Below are positions 6,821 to 12,578 of a DNA stretch of 12,578 nucleotides, piece after piece. Made by a program: the position numbers and the translations under genes. The stretch comes from Promethearchaeota archaeon. Lineage in GTDB: Archaea > Asgardarchaeota > Lokiarchaeia > Sigynarchaeales > SOKP01. The DNA is taken from NCBI GenBank assembly GCA_016839845.1, contig JAEOTL010000391.1, positions 1 through 12,578 on the forward strand. The letters are read 5' to 3'. Positions within the stretch are counted from its first letter, which is position 1. Every line of letters begins with the position of its first letter. The notes under the pieces are model-generated. The model had not been told where the DNA came from. It was given only the letters and a program-made list of their open reading frames with translations, and did no database searches.

Positions 6821-7909
6821 CTATGTTTGGGCGAAATTGAGTATATTTGTTTGTCTGGCTTTTTTACTCTTTTCTAAATTTGAGAGTTTTATCCCAACTA
6901 ATCGTACTTTTTTTTTTTTATTTGAAAATTGCTGAAGTAACTCAAGTACTACTTTAATTACCAGGGGTTCATCTTGAATGGGATAAGGGAGTGTTTTCGA
7001 TCGTGTATACGTCTGATACCCCTCAAATCTTATTTTTAAGGTGATGGTTTTATAGGTAATATTATATTTTTTGAGAGATTTATGAATCCTTTTATTTATA
7101 TCTTCAAGCTTAGACAATATATCCTTGAAATCATCTGTGTCAGAATAAAAAGTTCTCTCAGCACTTATTGATTTTCTATCTCCCTGAAATTCCTTAACTT
7201 TTCTATTATCGAATCCATTTACAACATTCCATATCCATTTCCCATGCTCCCCAAACAATTTAATCATTTTATGTAAAGGAGTCTTTAGTATATCCTCAAT
7301 TTTTTTAATTCCTTTTTTATAAAAGTAAACTTTCGATTTCTTTCCTATACCAGGAATACGGGTGATATCCATATTCTTTAACATTTCCTTGTAGGTATTT
7401 GGCTTAAAAAGTGTAATTCCGTTTGGTTTGTTACAATCTGATGCGATTTTGGCTAAGGATTTTGTGGGAGCTATACCAATTGATATTGTTATTCCCAAAT
7501 TTTCACTAATTTCTTTTTGGATAAGCTTGGCAGTTTGGTTTGCCTCTTCATAGCTTGTACATTTGTCTGTTAACTCGATGTAAGCCTCGTCATTACCCAT
7601 TTGTTGAAAATTCTCTGAATAATTTCTTAAAATGTTCATTACCGATTTTGATGCTTCTGTATATTTTTTAACGCTTGGTCTAAGGTAAATTCCATGAGGA
7701 CAACGTTGGAATGCTTGTGATATAGGCATTCCTGAATGGAGTCCAAATTTCCTCGCTTCATAAGAGCAGGTAGAAACAACACCTCTGCCTTTACCCTCTT
7801 TCGGATCAGCTCCTATTATAACGGGTTTTCCTCGATACTGGGGATTATCTCTAATTTCCACAGCAGCAAAAAAACAATCTAAATCACAATGTAATATAAG
7901 TCGGTTCAT
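6821..7909 (-). CDS. dinB: Y-family translesion DNA polymerase IV (DinB)
   Basis: A low-fidelity polymerase that copies past damaged bases. Palm residues are present: HCDLDCFFAAVE (7-18) with catalytic D9 and a Phe steric gate in the FF pair, the fingers region GRGVVSTCSYEARKFGLHSGMP (41-62), and D107-E108 in GNDEAYIE. SIGIAPTKSLAKIAS follows, then the helix-hairpin-helix RIPGIGKKS, and finally the little-finger domain. The second catalytic motif is normally SIDEAY; here the two residues before DE are Gly-Asn. The C-terminus, RQTNILNFAQT, resembles a PCNA-binding PIP box (Q-x-x-I-x-x-F) with one aromatic missing. The length of 362 residues is normal. A run of twelve A's in the coding strand (bases 6908-6919) encodes Lys4 near the end and is a possible slippage site. 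Convergent with the phosphatase gene. Confidence 0.95.
   Translation of the reverse strand: MNRLILHCDLDCFFAAVEIRDNPQYRGKPVIIGADPKEGKGRGVVSTCSYEARKFGLHSGMPISQAFQRCPHGIYLRPSVKKYTEASKSVMNILRNYSENFQQMGNDEAYIELTDKCTSYEEANQTAKLIQKEISENLGITISIGIAPTKSLAKIASDCNKPNGITLFKPNTYKEMLKNMDITRIPGIGKKSKVYFYKKGIKKIEDILKTPLHKMIKLFGEHGKWIWNVVNGFDNRKVKEFQGDRKSISAERTFYSDTDDFKDILSKLEDINKRIHKSLKKYNITYKTITLKIRFEGYQTYTRSKTLPYPIQDEPLVIKVVLELLQQFSNKKKKVRLVGIKLSNLEKSKKARQTNILNFAQT
6860..6919 (+). terminator. Candidate T-tract terminator for the fusion/phosphatase operon, inside dinB
   Basis: On the strand transcribed rightward, T6 (6860-6865), several T4 runs and T12 (6908-6919) follow the phosphatase stop by about 43-100 bp. 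Archaeal RNA polymerase terminates at T-rich tracts without needing a hairpin. No other room exists for a terminator, since dinB starts its 3' end 3 bp after the stop. Confidence 0.45.
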
Positions 7910-7960
7910 TTCCTAGGAGTAAATTTCTCGAGTATTGTGGGGTGATAAAAGTATTTGGGA

Positions 7961-7968
7961 TTATAAAC
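7961..7968 (-). promoter_or_regulatory. Candidate TATA box for dinB
   Basis: On the minus strand this reads GTTTATAA, about 52 bp upstream of the dinB ATG at 7909. It predicts a transcription start near 7937 and a leader of roughly 28 nt. The rest of the 175-bp gap up to 8084 holds AT-rich sequence in which the promoter of the rightward aldolase gene must also lie; TTTTTATTA at 8034-8042 is a weak candidate. Confidence 0.3.
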
Positions 7969-8084
7969 TGATAGACGGGAAAATATTTTAAAAAATTAGA
8001 GTTAAATGAATTAATAATACAATCTCATTTTTGTTTTTATTAGCATTACAGAGTACAAAGTAGATTTTTAACGCATTCTTAATT

Positions 8085-8768
8085 ATGAAAATTATGTCAT
8101 TAACTAAAGAAGATAAACTTAGAAAACTTGTTGTTCAGGGAGCAAAAACTATTTATTCAAAAGGGTTAGTAGAGGCTGGAGAAGGAAATGTAAGTGTAAG
8201 GAACGGTAAAAAAAAAGAACTGTTTATTACTCCTTCCTTTAACCAATATACATCACTAGTAGAAAGCGAAGTTGTACATATGAATTTTGAAGGTGAAGCC
8301 TTGAGTGCTGGAAAATTACCATCCACTGAAGTCAAAATGCATACAGCAATTTATGAATCCCGACCAAAAGTAGCTGCTGTAATTCATACACATTCTACTT
8401 ATGCTACAGTATTATCCACAGTTCATAAAAGTATTCCCCTTTTAATGGAGGAGATGTATATTTTTCTAGGTGGCTCAATTGAGGTTTCGGATCCTGGAGA
8501 GGCTCATACAGAAGAAATGGGACAAGTAGCGCTAAAGGCTCTGGGGAAAAAAAATGCTGCTTTACTATCTAATCATGGAGTTATAGTCTGTGGTAAATCA
8601 ATAGATCATGCGGTAAAATTTGCTGAGCTTGTAGAGAAGCTAGCAAAAGTTTACTGGGGTGCTCTACAAGTTGGGGAACCTAAAATATACACGATGGAAC
8701 AACTTGAAGGTTTTCGAAAATTACATGAAAGTCTCTTTGCAAATTTTCCGAAGAAAGAAAAAAAGTAA
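8085..8768 (+). CDS. Class II aldolase/adducin family, fuculose-1-phosphate aldolase type
   Basis: Zinc-dependent aldolases of this family cleave or form sugar phosphates such as fuculose 1-phosphate (to DHAP and lactaldehyde); some archaeal members have been linked to lactaldehyde supply for F420. The Zn site is complete: E82 in PSTEVKMH, H101 and H103 in IHTHSTYA, and H164 in LLSNHGV. The E-H and H-H spacings (19 and 61 residues) equal those of E. coli FucA (E73, H92, H94, H155), which argues for an aldolase rather than an adducin-like domain. GEGNVSVR (32-39) corresponds to the phosphate-binding GNxS loop. 227 residues, normal for the family. Start: ATG at 8085; a second ATG at 8094 is equally plausible. 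Substrate is not decided by sequence: fuculose-, rhamnulose- or ribulose-phosphate related enzymes look alike. Confidence 0.88.
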   Translation: MKIMSLTKEDKLRKLVVQGAKTIYSKGLVEAGEGNVSVRNGKKKELFITPSFNQYTSLVESEVVHMNFEGEALSAGKLPSTEVKMHTAIYESRPKVAAVIHTHSTYATVLSTVHKSIPLLMEEMYIFLGGSIEVSDPGEAHTEEMGQVALKALGKKNAALLSNHGVIVCGKSIDHAVKFAELVEKLAKVYWGALQVGEPKIYTMEQLEGFRKLHESLFANFPKKEKK

Positions 8769-8771
8769 AAA

Positions 8772-8797
8772 ATCAGAGGTAATAATAGTTATCTGAT
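8772..8797 (+). repeat. Short inverted repeat after the aldolase stop
   Basis: ATCAGA (8772-8777) and TCTGAT (8792-8797) form a 6-bp perfect stem 3 bp after the aldolase stop, with TAA/TTA able to extend it past a GG bulge. No long T-run follows, so it is a poor intrinsic terminator. It may act in processing or be chance. Confidence 0.3.
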
Positions 8798-8909
8798 AAA
8801 ATCTCTCTTAAACAGCTCAAAAACAGATCATTTAGAACAGAAGACTTTAATATTGTAAAAAAAAGATCTATACAAAAACAAAATTAAATCGTGGATAGAA
8901 GAAGACAAA

Positions 8910-9302
8910 ATGCCGATTATTTCTTTACAAGTCAGTGACGACTTATTGGAAAGATTTGAAAAAGTTCGTAATCAAAGTGGGTTTAGTTCAAAAAGTGAAG
9001 CTTTGCGTGATTCTATTATAAGTTTCATCGAAAAATACGAGAAATTTGGACACCTTGAAGGCTACAAAATTATGACCATTAGTCTGGTTTATCCCTTTAA
9101 AACTATCATTATTGATCAAATTTCTGAGTTATACACAAGATATCATCATATTATTAAAACTATAACAGATTGGAGAATTGCAGAGAAAAAAATTGAAGTT
9201 ATTCTCTCTGTAGGTGAAATTGAGATTATAAAAGATCTCTATATAGAATTAGCTAAAATTAAAGACGTATTATGTTCTATACGTGAAATTATCATTGAAT
9301 AA
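8910..9302 (+). CDS. NikR-like ribbon-helix-helix transcriptional regulator without nickel ligands
   Basis: The N-terminal about 45 residues form a ribbon-helix-helix DNA-binding domain: the strand PIISLQVSD, helix LLERFEKVRNQSG, and the second helix FSSKSEALRDSIISFIEKY. This is the pattern of NikR/CopG repressors. A C-terminal ACT-like domain follows (MTISLVYPF, then a helix, IEVILSVGE, and a final KIKDVLCSIREIII strand), again in NikR order. Aligning to E. coli NikR by the C-terminal core, the high-affinity nickel ligands H87, H89 and C95 fall on Thr, Trp and Lys. It therefore probably does not sense Ni2+ as NikR does; it could bind another ligand or act constitutively. 130 residues, close to NikR's 133. 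ATG start preceded by a purine-rich GAAGAAG stretch. It ends 7 bp from convergent nadC. Its target is unknown; the adjacent aldolase or its own promoter are candidates by position only. Confidence 0.8.
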   Translation: MPIISLQVSDDLLERFEKVRNQSGFSSKSEALRDSIISFIEKYEKFGHLEGYKIMTISLVYPFKTIIIDQISELYTRYHHIIKTITDWRIAEKKIEVILSVGEIEIIKDLYIELAKIKDVLCSIREIIIE

Positions 9303-9309
9303 CGGTTTT

Positions 9310-10164
9310 CTAATCAAATCGAAGTGAAAAATCAACTTGTTCTGAAGGAAACTGAGTTAATAGACCAGAACTTACGATGTTCGGCTCTGGAAGTAAAAAA
9401 TCAACCAAGTTATCTGGAGTTATTCCCCCAGAAACTTCAATTATTACTTTTTCTCTTAGGTCGTTTTTTTTTAATAAATTAATTGCGTCCTCAACCTCGT
9501 CGGGAGTAAAATTGTCAAACATGATTATATCTGCACCATTTTGTGCAGCGATTAATACATCCTTCACGTTTTCAACTTCAATTTCAATTTTTTTTGTAAA
9601 ACTTGCTTTACGTTTAACATCACCTAGCAACTTCTCAACATCTCCCTTATAATACCTTAAATGAGTATCTTTCAAAAGGAAATCATCAAGAGAAAATCGA
9701 TGTGTGTCTCCACCTCCAATTTCCACAGCCTTTTTCTCAAAGATTCTTATTCCAGGAGTAGTTTTACGTGTACATGCAATTTTTACATTTTTCCCGGAAT
9801 TTGCGATAATTTCCACAAATTTCTTTGTTGTTGAGGTAATAGCACTCATATGAGTAATAATATTAAGACCCACCCTTTCCCCTAATAAAATATCTCTCGT
9901 TTTTCCTTGTAATTCACCAATAACATCTCCCTCCTTAAACTGTTGCCCATCTACTTTATTGAGAGCTAATGAAACATGCAATATGCCAAATAACGTCTTC
10001 AATTCTTCTAATCCCGAAATATATCCTTCACTTTTCGCGATAATTTTAGCTACTGATTCAGCTTTTTCAGGGATAACACTTGAAGAAACATCTGTAAAAT
10101 TACAATCTTCTTCGATGAATTCTTTCAGTTTCCTTTCAATGGTAAATCTATTATAATTACTCAT
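9310..10164 (-). CDS. nadC: Nicotinate-nucleotide diphosphorylase (quinolinate phosphoribosyltransferase)
   Basis: Converts quinolinate and PRPP to nicotinate mononucleotide, CO2 and PPi, the last step of de novo synthesis before the common NAD pathway. Seen: GERVGLNIITHMSAITSTT for the usual ERtxLNfLxxlSGIATxT, CTRKTTPGIR with the quinolinate-binding Arg-Lys, KKAVEIGGGDTHRFSLDD with the His-Arg pair, the LLKDTHL lysine, EIEVEN acidic residues, IMFDNF, and EVSGGI for phosphate binding. About 284 residues, normal. Start: the ATG at 10164 is preferred because AAGGTG lies about 6 nt upstream; the frame could also begin at GTG 10173, which is part of that same AGGTG. No nadA or nadB is in the window. 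Divergent from the hydrolase gene across about 50 bp, convergent with the NikR-like gene across 7 bp. Confidence 0.95.
   Translation of the reverse strand: MSNYNRFTIERKLKEFIEEDCNFTDVSSSVIPEKAESVAKIIAKSEGYISGLEELKTLFGILHVSLALNKVDGQQFKEGDVIGELQGKTRDILLGERVGLNIITHMSAITSTTKKFVEIIANSGKNVKIACTRKTTPGIRIFEKKAVEIGGGDTHRFSLDDFLLKDTHLRYYKGDVEKLLGDVKRKASFTKKIEIEVENVKDVLIAAQNGADIIMFDNFTPDEVEDAINLLKKNDLREKVIIEVSGGITPDNLVDFLLPEPNIVSSGLLTQFPSEQVDFSLRFD
9464..9472 (+). terminator. Candidate T-tract terminator for the NikR-like gene, inside nadC
   Basis: A T9 run on the rightward coding strand lies 162 bp after the regulator stop, with a T8 run at 9588-9595 further on. Both are inside convergent nadC, where they encode Lys and neighbouring residues. 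This is the same arrangement as at the phosphatase/dinB junction, but weaker. Confidence 0.25.
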
Positions 10165-10174
10165 AATTCGCACC

Positions 10175-10216
10175 TTAATTAAATAGTATAATTATTATAA
10201 GTAAAAAATTAATTAA
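10175..10216. promoter_or_regulatory. Divergent nadC / hydrolase promoter region with two TTAATTAA palindromes
   Basis: The short gap between the two divergent starts must hold both promoters. It is almost pure A/T and has the 8-bp palindrome TTAATTAA at 10175-10182 and again at 10209-10216, with TATAATTATTATAA-like sequence between. The central TATA-like stretch could serve either direction. Both genes would have very short leaders. Confidence 0.35.
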
Positions 10217-10220
10217 AATT

Positions 10221-10859
10221 ATGGTAGAATTAGATCACCTTTTTATTGAAAACAATGGCATTAAACTTGAAGCTGAAATGTTTCAATCAACTTCCAGAGA
10301 GAAAAATCTCTTTGTTTTAATCTGTCATCCTCACCCTCAATACGGAGGAAATATGTATAATAATGTTGTATCAGGAGTTTTCAATAAATTAATTACAAAC
10401 AATATTTCCTGCATTCGGTTTAATTTTAGGGGCGTAGGTAGATCTACGGGTTCTCATTCAGATGGAACAGGGGAATTATCTGATGTGCATGCATGTATTA
10501 ACTTCTTATTAAATGAAAAAAAAAGTGAAACGATTATATTATGCGGATATTCATACGGTGCGGTAATTGGGTGTTCAGCGGTTGAATATTCAGAAAAAAT
10601 TGCAGGATATATTTCAATTTCGTTCCCGTGGGGATTTATGGCATTGAAGTATAAGGAACTCTCCCAAACTAAGAAACCTAAACTATTTATTCAAGGAGAT
10701 AAAGATTCTGTCGCTTCTTACGAACAATTTGATAATAATTACAATTTTTATGATGATCCAAAGAGTAAAAGAATAATTAAGGGTGCTGACCATTTTTATG
10801 GGGGATTTGAAGATGCAGTTGCTAAGGAAGCTATAAGTTTTATCAAAAGCTTAGAGTAG
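10221..10859 (+). CDS. Alpha/beta hydrolase (COG2945-type, dienelactone-hydrolase-like fold)
   Basis: A cytoplasmic serine hydrolase of unknown substrate. Seen: the oxyanion region CHPHPQYGGNMYNN (35-48), the strand and loop CIRFNFRGVGRSTGSHSDGTGE typical of this group, the nucleophile elbow GYSYG (around residue 111-115), an Asp in FIQGDKD as the likely acid, and H in KGADHFYGG as the likely base. The triad is complete and the 212-residue length matches the group. No signal peptide or membrane helix is visible. ATG start with no Shine-Dalgarno, and the divergent promoter is only tens of bases away, so the mRNA is probably leaderless. It faces convergent Roadblock gene across 24 bp. The exact esterase, lipase or peptidase activity cannot be given. 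Confidence 0.87.
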   Translation: MVELDHLFIENNGIKLEAEMFQSTSREKNLFVLICHPHPQYGGNMYNNVVSGVFNKLITNNISCIRFNFRGVGRSTGSHSDGTGELSDVHACINFLLNEKKSETIILCGYSYGAVIGCSAVEYSEKIAGYISISFPWGFMALKYKELSQTKKPKLFIQGDKDSVASYEQFDNNYNFYDDPKSKRIIKGADHFYGGFEDAVAKEAISFIKSLE

Positions 10860-10883
10860 TTCATTCCTAACTTGGATGGTGGG

Positions 10884-11279
10884 TTAAAGAGAAGAAAGTT
10901 TCTGCAGATCCCCTTTACTGTTTTCTTCTGCCCAGTCCAAAAGTTGGTCAATATACTTCTCAATTTCTTCTGTTTCTGGCAATTTTGTAAGAACAGCTAG
11001 GAGAAATTTCGTACTTTCACTGATGGTGATATTTCTCATAATTATGTAGTCTTCTTTATATTTTATTTTCATACTTAAAACATCCGACAAATCCATCTCC
11101 TCGGAAGCTTTATAAGCAGCGTCGCTTAATAAAGAACCCATTGCTGCTACTACACGCTCATCGATACCCTCCTCTTTCTGAAATGATAACACCAGACCGG
11201 CGGATGTAGCAAATAAAGAAGCACGAAAATTCCCATTATCATTAAGTTCCTTAAGAACAAGCCCAAGCTTACTTACCAA
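10884..11279 (-). CDS. Roadblock/LC7 domain protein
   Basis: Roadblock/LC7 domains are small alpha/beta dimers that bind and regulate small GTPases (MglB, Ragulator, dynein light chain). Seen: an N-terminal helix LGLVLKELND, the strand pair RASLFATSAGLVLSF where the family has its first two strands, a polar turn, the helix ERVVAAMGSLLSDAAYKASEEM, the paired strands VLSMKIKYKEDYIIMRNI, and the FLLAVLTKLP strand, followed by a helical tail of about 30 residues. 131 residues, typical for a single domain. TTG start at 11279 is forced by an in-frame stop three codons upstream; GGAG lies about 11 nt before it. No small GTPase gene is in the window. Roadblock proteins are abundant in Asgard archaea, which fits but does not prove the lineage. 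Specific partner unknown. Confidence 0.82.
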   Translation of the reverse strand: MVSKLGLVLKELNDNGNFRASLFATSAGLVLSFQKEEGIDERVVAAMGSLLSDAAYKASEEMDLSDVLSMKIKYKEDYIIMRNITISESTKFLLAVLTKLPETEEIEKYIDQLLDWAEENSKGDLQKLSSL

Positions 11280-11323
11280 CTTAATTCACACTCCAAATAT
11301 TCTTGTTTAATACCATTTAGAAA

Positions 11324-11340
11324 GATAATGATACATTATC
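11324..11340 (-). promoter_or_regulatory. 17-bp perfect inverted repeat upstream of the Roadblock gene
   Basis: GATAATG-ATA-CATTATC, 7-bp arms with a 3-base centre, ends 44 bp before the Roadblock TTG start. A weak TATA-like stretch on the minus strand near 11365-11371 would put transcription start next to it, so it could be an operator or a leader hairpin. The rest of the 214-bp gap to 11493 shows only AT-rich sequence and a 7-bp tandem (GATTTAT twice at 11451-11464). Confidence 0.4.
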
Positions 11341-11493
11341 TTCCATAACTTCAATCTTTCTTTGTATAATTAATATTAGATAAATAATATTTAAAATTAA
11401 TTAAATGCCCTAAGTTTTAACTCACTACTTTGCCGACTCTTTGATCTTTTGATTTATGATTTATGTCAATTTAAATTAGATAACAGAGATTTG

Positions 11494-12012
11494 CTAAAGC
11501 TTCAATGAAACAATATATGTAGACATAATATTGTCTTTATCAAAATTTAATGTCATAACCGTAGGTCTTGCTACTGGTTTATGAAAACCCGGTTTTTGTG
11601 GGGGAGGTTTGGGTTTTGTTGGAGAACCCGGATTTAATAAAAGAAGATCAAATTCGGTTCCCTTAATTAGAGGGATGTGTGTATGTCCAAAAATTAGAAT
11701 CTGTAGATTATGTTCTTTAGAAAATTCTTCAAGATTTTCAGGTAAAATATGGATCACCCCAATATTATAACTATCAGCGGGGATTTCTATGAATTGTTTT
11801 AAATCACCAAAATCGTCAACATTACCCCTCACGCAAGAAACAGGGGCAATCTTTTCAAGTTCTTCTAAGAAGGTTTGTTCGCTCACATCCCCTGCATGTA
11901 GAATAATATCAACATTGGAAAAGGCACTCTTTAACTCTTTAATTAAGTTTGTAACCATTTCGTTATTGGAATTTAAAGTAATATGTGTGTCAGAGATGAT
12001 TCCATATTTCAT
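11494..12012 (-). CDS. Calcineurin-like phosphodiesterase, YfcE/MJ0936 family
   Basis: Small metallophosphoesterases of this family hydrolyse phosphodiesters with two bound metals; the physiological substrate is generally unknown. The metal site is complete: D8 and H10 in ISDTH, D42 in HAGDV, N64 in RGNVDD, H88 in GVIHIL, and H110 and H112 in FGHTH. GSP follows in NPGSP. 172 residues, as expected. The His88 motif is usually HG and is HI here. After NPGSP is a proline/lysine-rich stretch, about residues 131-150, longer than typical. The ATG at 12012 is well supported: AGGGGTG lies 8 nt upstream, right after the preceding gene's stop. It lies 15 bp after the protease gene in the same direction, so the two are probably one operon; a functional link is not evident. 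Confidence 0.92.
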   Translation of the reverse strand: MKYGIISDTHITLNSNNEMVTNLIKELKSAFSNVDIILHAGDVSEQTFLEELEKIAPVSCVRGNVDDFGDLKQFIEIPADSYNIGVIHILPENLEEFSKEHNLQILIFGHTHIPLIKGTEFDLLLLNPGSPTKPKPPPQKPGFHKPVARPTVMTLNFDKDNIMSTYIVSLKL

Positions 12013-12020
12013 ATAGTCAG

Positions 12021-12027
12021 CACCCCT
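12021..12027 (-). promoter_or_regulatory. Shine-Dalgarno of the phosphodiesterase gene
   Basis: On the minus strand AGGGGTG immediately follows the TAA of the protease gene and precedes the ATG by 8 nt. The site supports this start and makes translation from a shared transcript likely. Confidence 0.6.
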
Positions 12028-12578
12028 TTAAACCGCGACCAATAAACCCATAACAAATATGATTATACCTAACAAAATATCAAACAATACACGGAACAGA
12101 GTATCTCCTTTGGAGTGCTCCTTTGAATCCATCCTAAAATAGGTTTTAAACTCTTTAAAGCCAGAAGAAATGCCATCCTTAATTTTAGACGAATACCACA
12201 CCAAAAGTATTAACCCGGTAATTAATAATGGATAATAAAGATAAAAGGCAACTACTCGAAAACTGTTCCCCTGTAAGAATCCCCAAACTGTATGGGCTGA
12301 AACAATATTATTTAATGTGTGAGCAAGAATTACAGGAAAAATCCATTTCTTTCTTAATATGAATAATCCTAAGATAATTCCAATTATAAGAGCCTGGATG
12401 AACCATATAATTGGAAACCAAACGGGATAAGTACGACTTATTGGGTCAAGAAAATAAGCAAAGTGTCCTAATCCCCAATAAAGAGAAGAGATCATAACTG
12501 CAGACATTTTAAAAAAATATTCACTCCCTCGTTTTGCTAAAAAACCTCTCGAAATGATCTCCTCTGTTATTCCCACTG
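12028..12578 (-). CDS. CPBP family intramembrane metalloprotease (CAAX protease-like), 5' end outside window
   Basis: A multi-spanning membrane protease of the Rce1/Abi family. The frame is open to the window edge, so the N-terminal transmembrane helices are missing; the GTG near the edge is not taken as a start. Motifs in the visible part, numbering from that GTG: TEEIISRGFL, which is the family's EExxxR motif; WGLGHF (34-39), matching FxxxH with Trp for Phe; and LAHTLNN (85-90), with HxxxN. Hydrophobic helices surround these motifs, followed by a last pair of transmembrane stretches (about VVAFYLYYPLLITGLILLV and the final ILLGIIIFVMGLL), with a charged loop KIKDGISSG...HSKGD between. Catalytic residues are complete, so it is probably active. 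Substrate unknown: archaeal members are not shown to process prenylated proteins. Likely operon with the phosphodiesterase gene. Confidence 0.9.
   Translation of the reverse strand, partial: VGITEEIISRGFLAKRGSEYFFKMSAVMISSLYWGLGHFAYFLDPISRTYPVWFPIIWFIQALIIGIILGLFILRKKWIFPVILAHTLNNIVSAHTVWGFLQGNSFRVVAFYLYYPLLITGLILLVWYSSKIKDGISSGFKEFKTYFRMDSKEHSKGDTLFRVLFDILLGIIIFVMGLLVAV

Noticed and set aside
8085..9302. NikR-like gene as a nickel regulator of the aldolase
   Set aside because: The class II aldolase uses zinc and the regulator lacks the nickel ligands; position alone does not support this.
9377..9652. Plus-strand open frame inside nadC
   Set aside because: Ser/Phe-rich translation antisense to a conserved enzyme, with no recognisable motif; a shadow. 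The same applies to 9959-10156 and 11789-12016.
11451..11464. Tandem GATTTAT repeat
   Set aside because: Two copies of a 7-base AT-rich unit in AT-rich intergenic DNA; expected by chance.
1..12578. tRNA, rRNA, CRISPR, insertion sequence or integrase
   Set aside because: No cloverleaf-like GC-rich segment, regularly spaced repeats or transposase/integrase motifs were seen in the gaps. C/D-box sRNA motifs (TGATGA with CTGA) were looked for by eye and not found in the larger gaps.

Overview
The window is AT-rich DNA, almost fully coding, from an archaeon. The archaeal assignment rests on an SRP54 fragment with archaeal-type sequence, a TrmY-like (archaeal DUF358) protein, an AMMECR1 protein, a Hal2-like phosphatase, a NikR-type ribbon-helix-helix protein, several TTG or GTG starts, many genes without a Shine-Dalgarno, and T-tract rather than hairpin terminators. 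The stand-alone Roadblock/LC7 protein and low GC suggest an Asgard-type lineage. That last step is inference: Roadblock proteins also occur in other archaea and in bacteria.

Layout. (1) 1-3589, plus strand: the C-terminal two thirds of SRP54, a divergent TrmY-like protein, a dihydroorotase that overlaps it by ATGA, and an AMMECR1-domain protein, probably with its own promoter. This is a housekeeping block of protein targeting, RNA modification and pyrimidine synthesis. (2) 3590-6817, plus strand: a 200-bp leader, then a 694-residue fusion of a dihydrodipicolinate-synthase-like barrel lacking its catalytic lysine and tyrosine to an intact aminoglycoside/choline-kinase-like phosphotransferase domain. 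A PAP-phosphatase (Hal2/inositol-monophosphatase) family enzyme follows 21 bp later. This pseudo-aldolase/kinase plus phosphatase pair is the most unusual thing here. (3) 6821-7909, minus strand: Y-family polymerase DinB, convergent with the phosphatase gene at a distance of 3 bp. (4) 8085-9302, plus strand: a class II aldolase of the fuculose-phosphate type and a NikR-like regulator without the nickel ligands. (5) 9310-10173, minus strand: NadC (quinolinate phosphoribosyltransferase), divergent from an alpha/beta hydrolase (10221-10859, plus strand). (6) 10884-12578, minus strand: a Roadblock/LC7 protein, then an MJ0936-type phosphodiesterase directly downstream of a CPBP intramembrane protease that runs off the window.

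No rRNA, tRNA, CRISPR array, insertion sequence or integrase was seen. The longest gene-free stretches (about 200, 175, 140 and 210 bp) hold only candidate promoters, short inverted repeats and leaders. Rightward genes that meet leftward neighbours seem to end at T-tracts inside the neighbour's coding sequence. Functional links between blocks are inferred from adjacency only.
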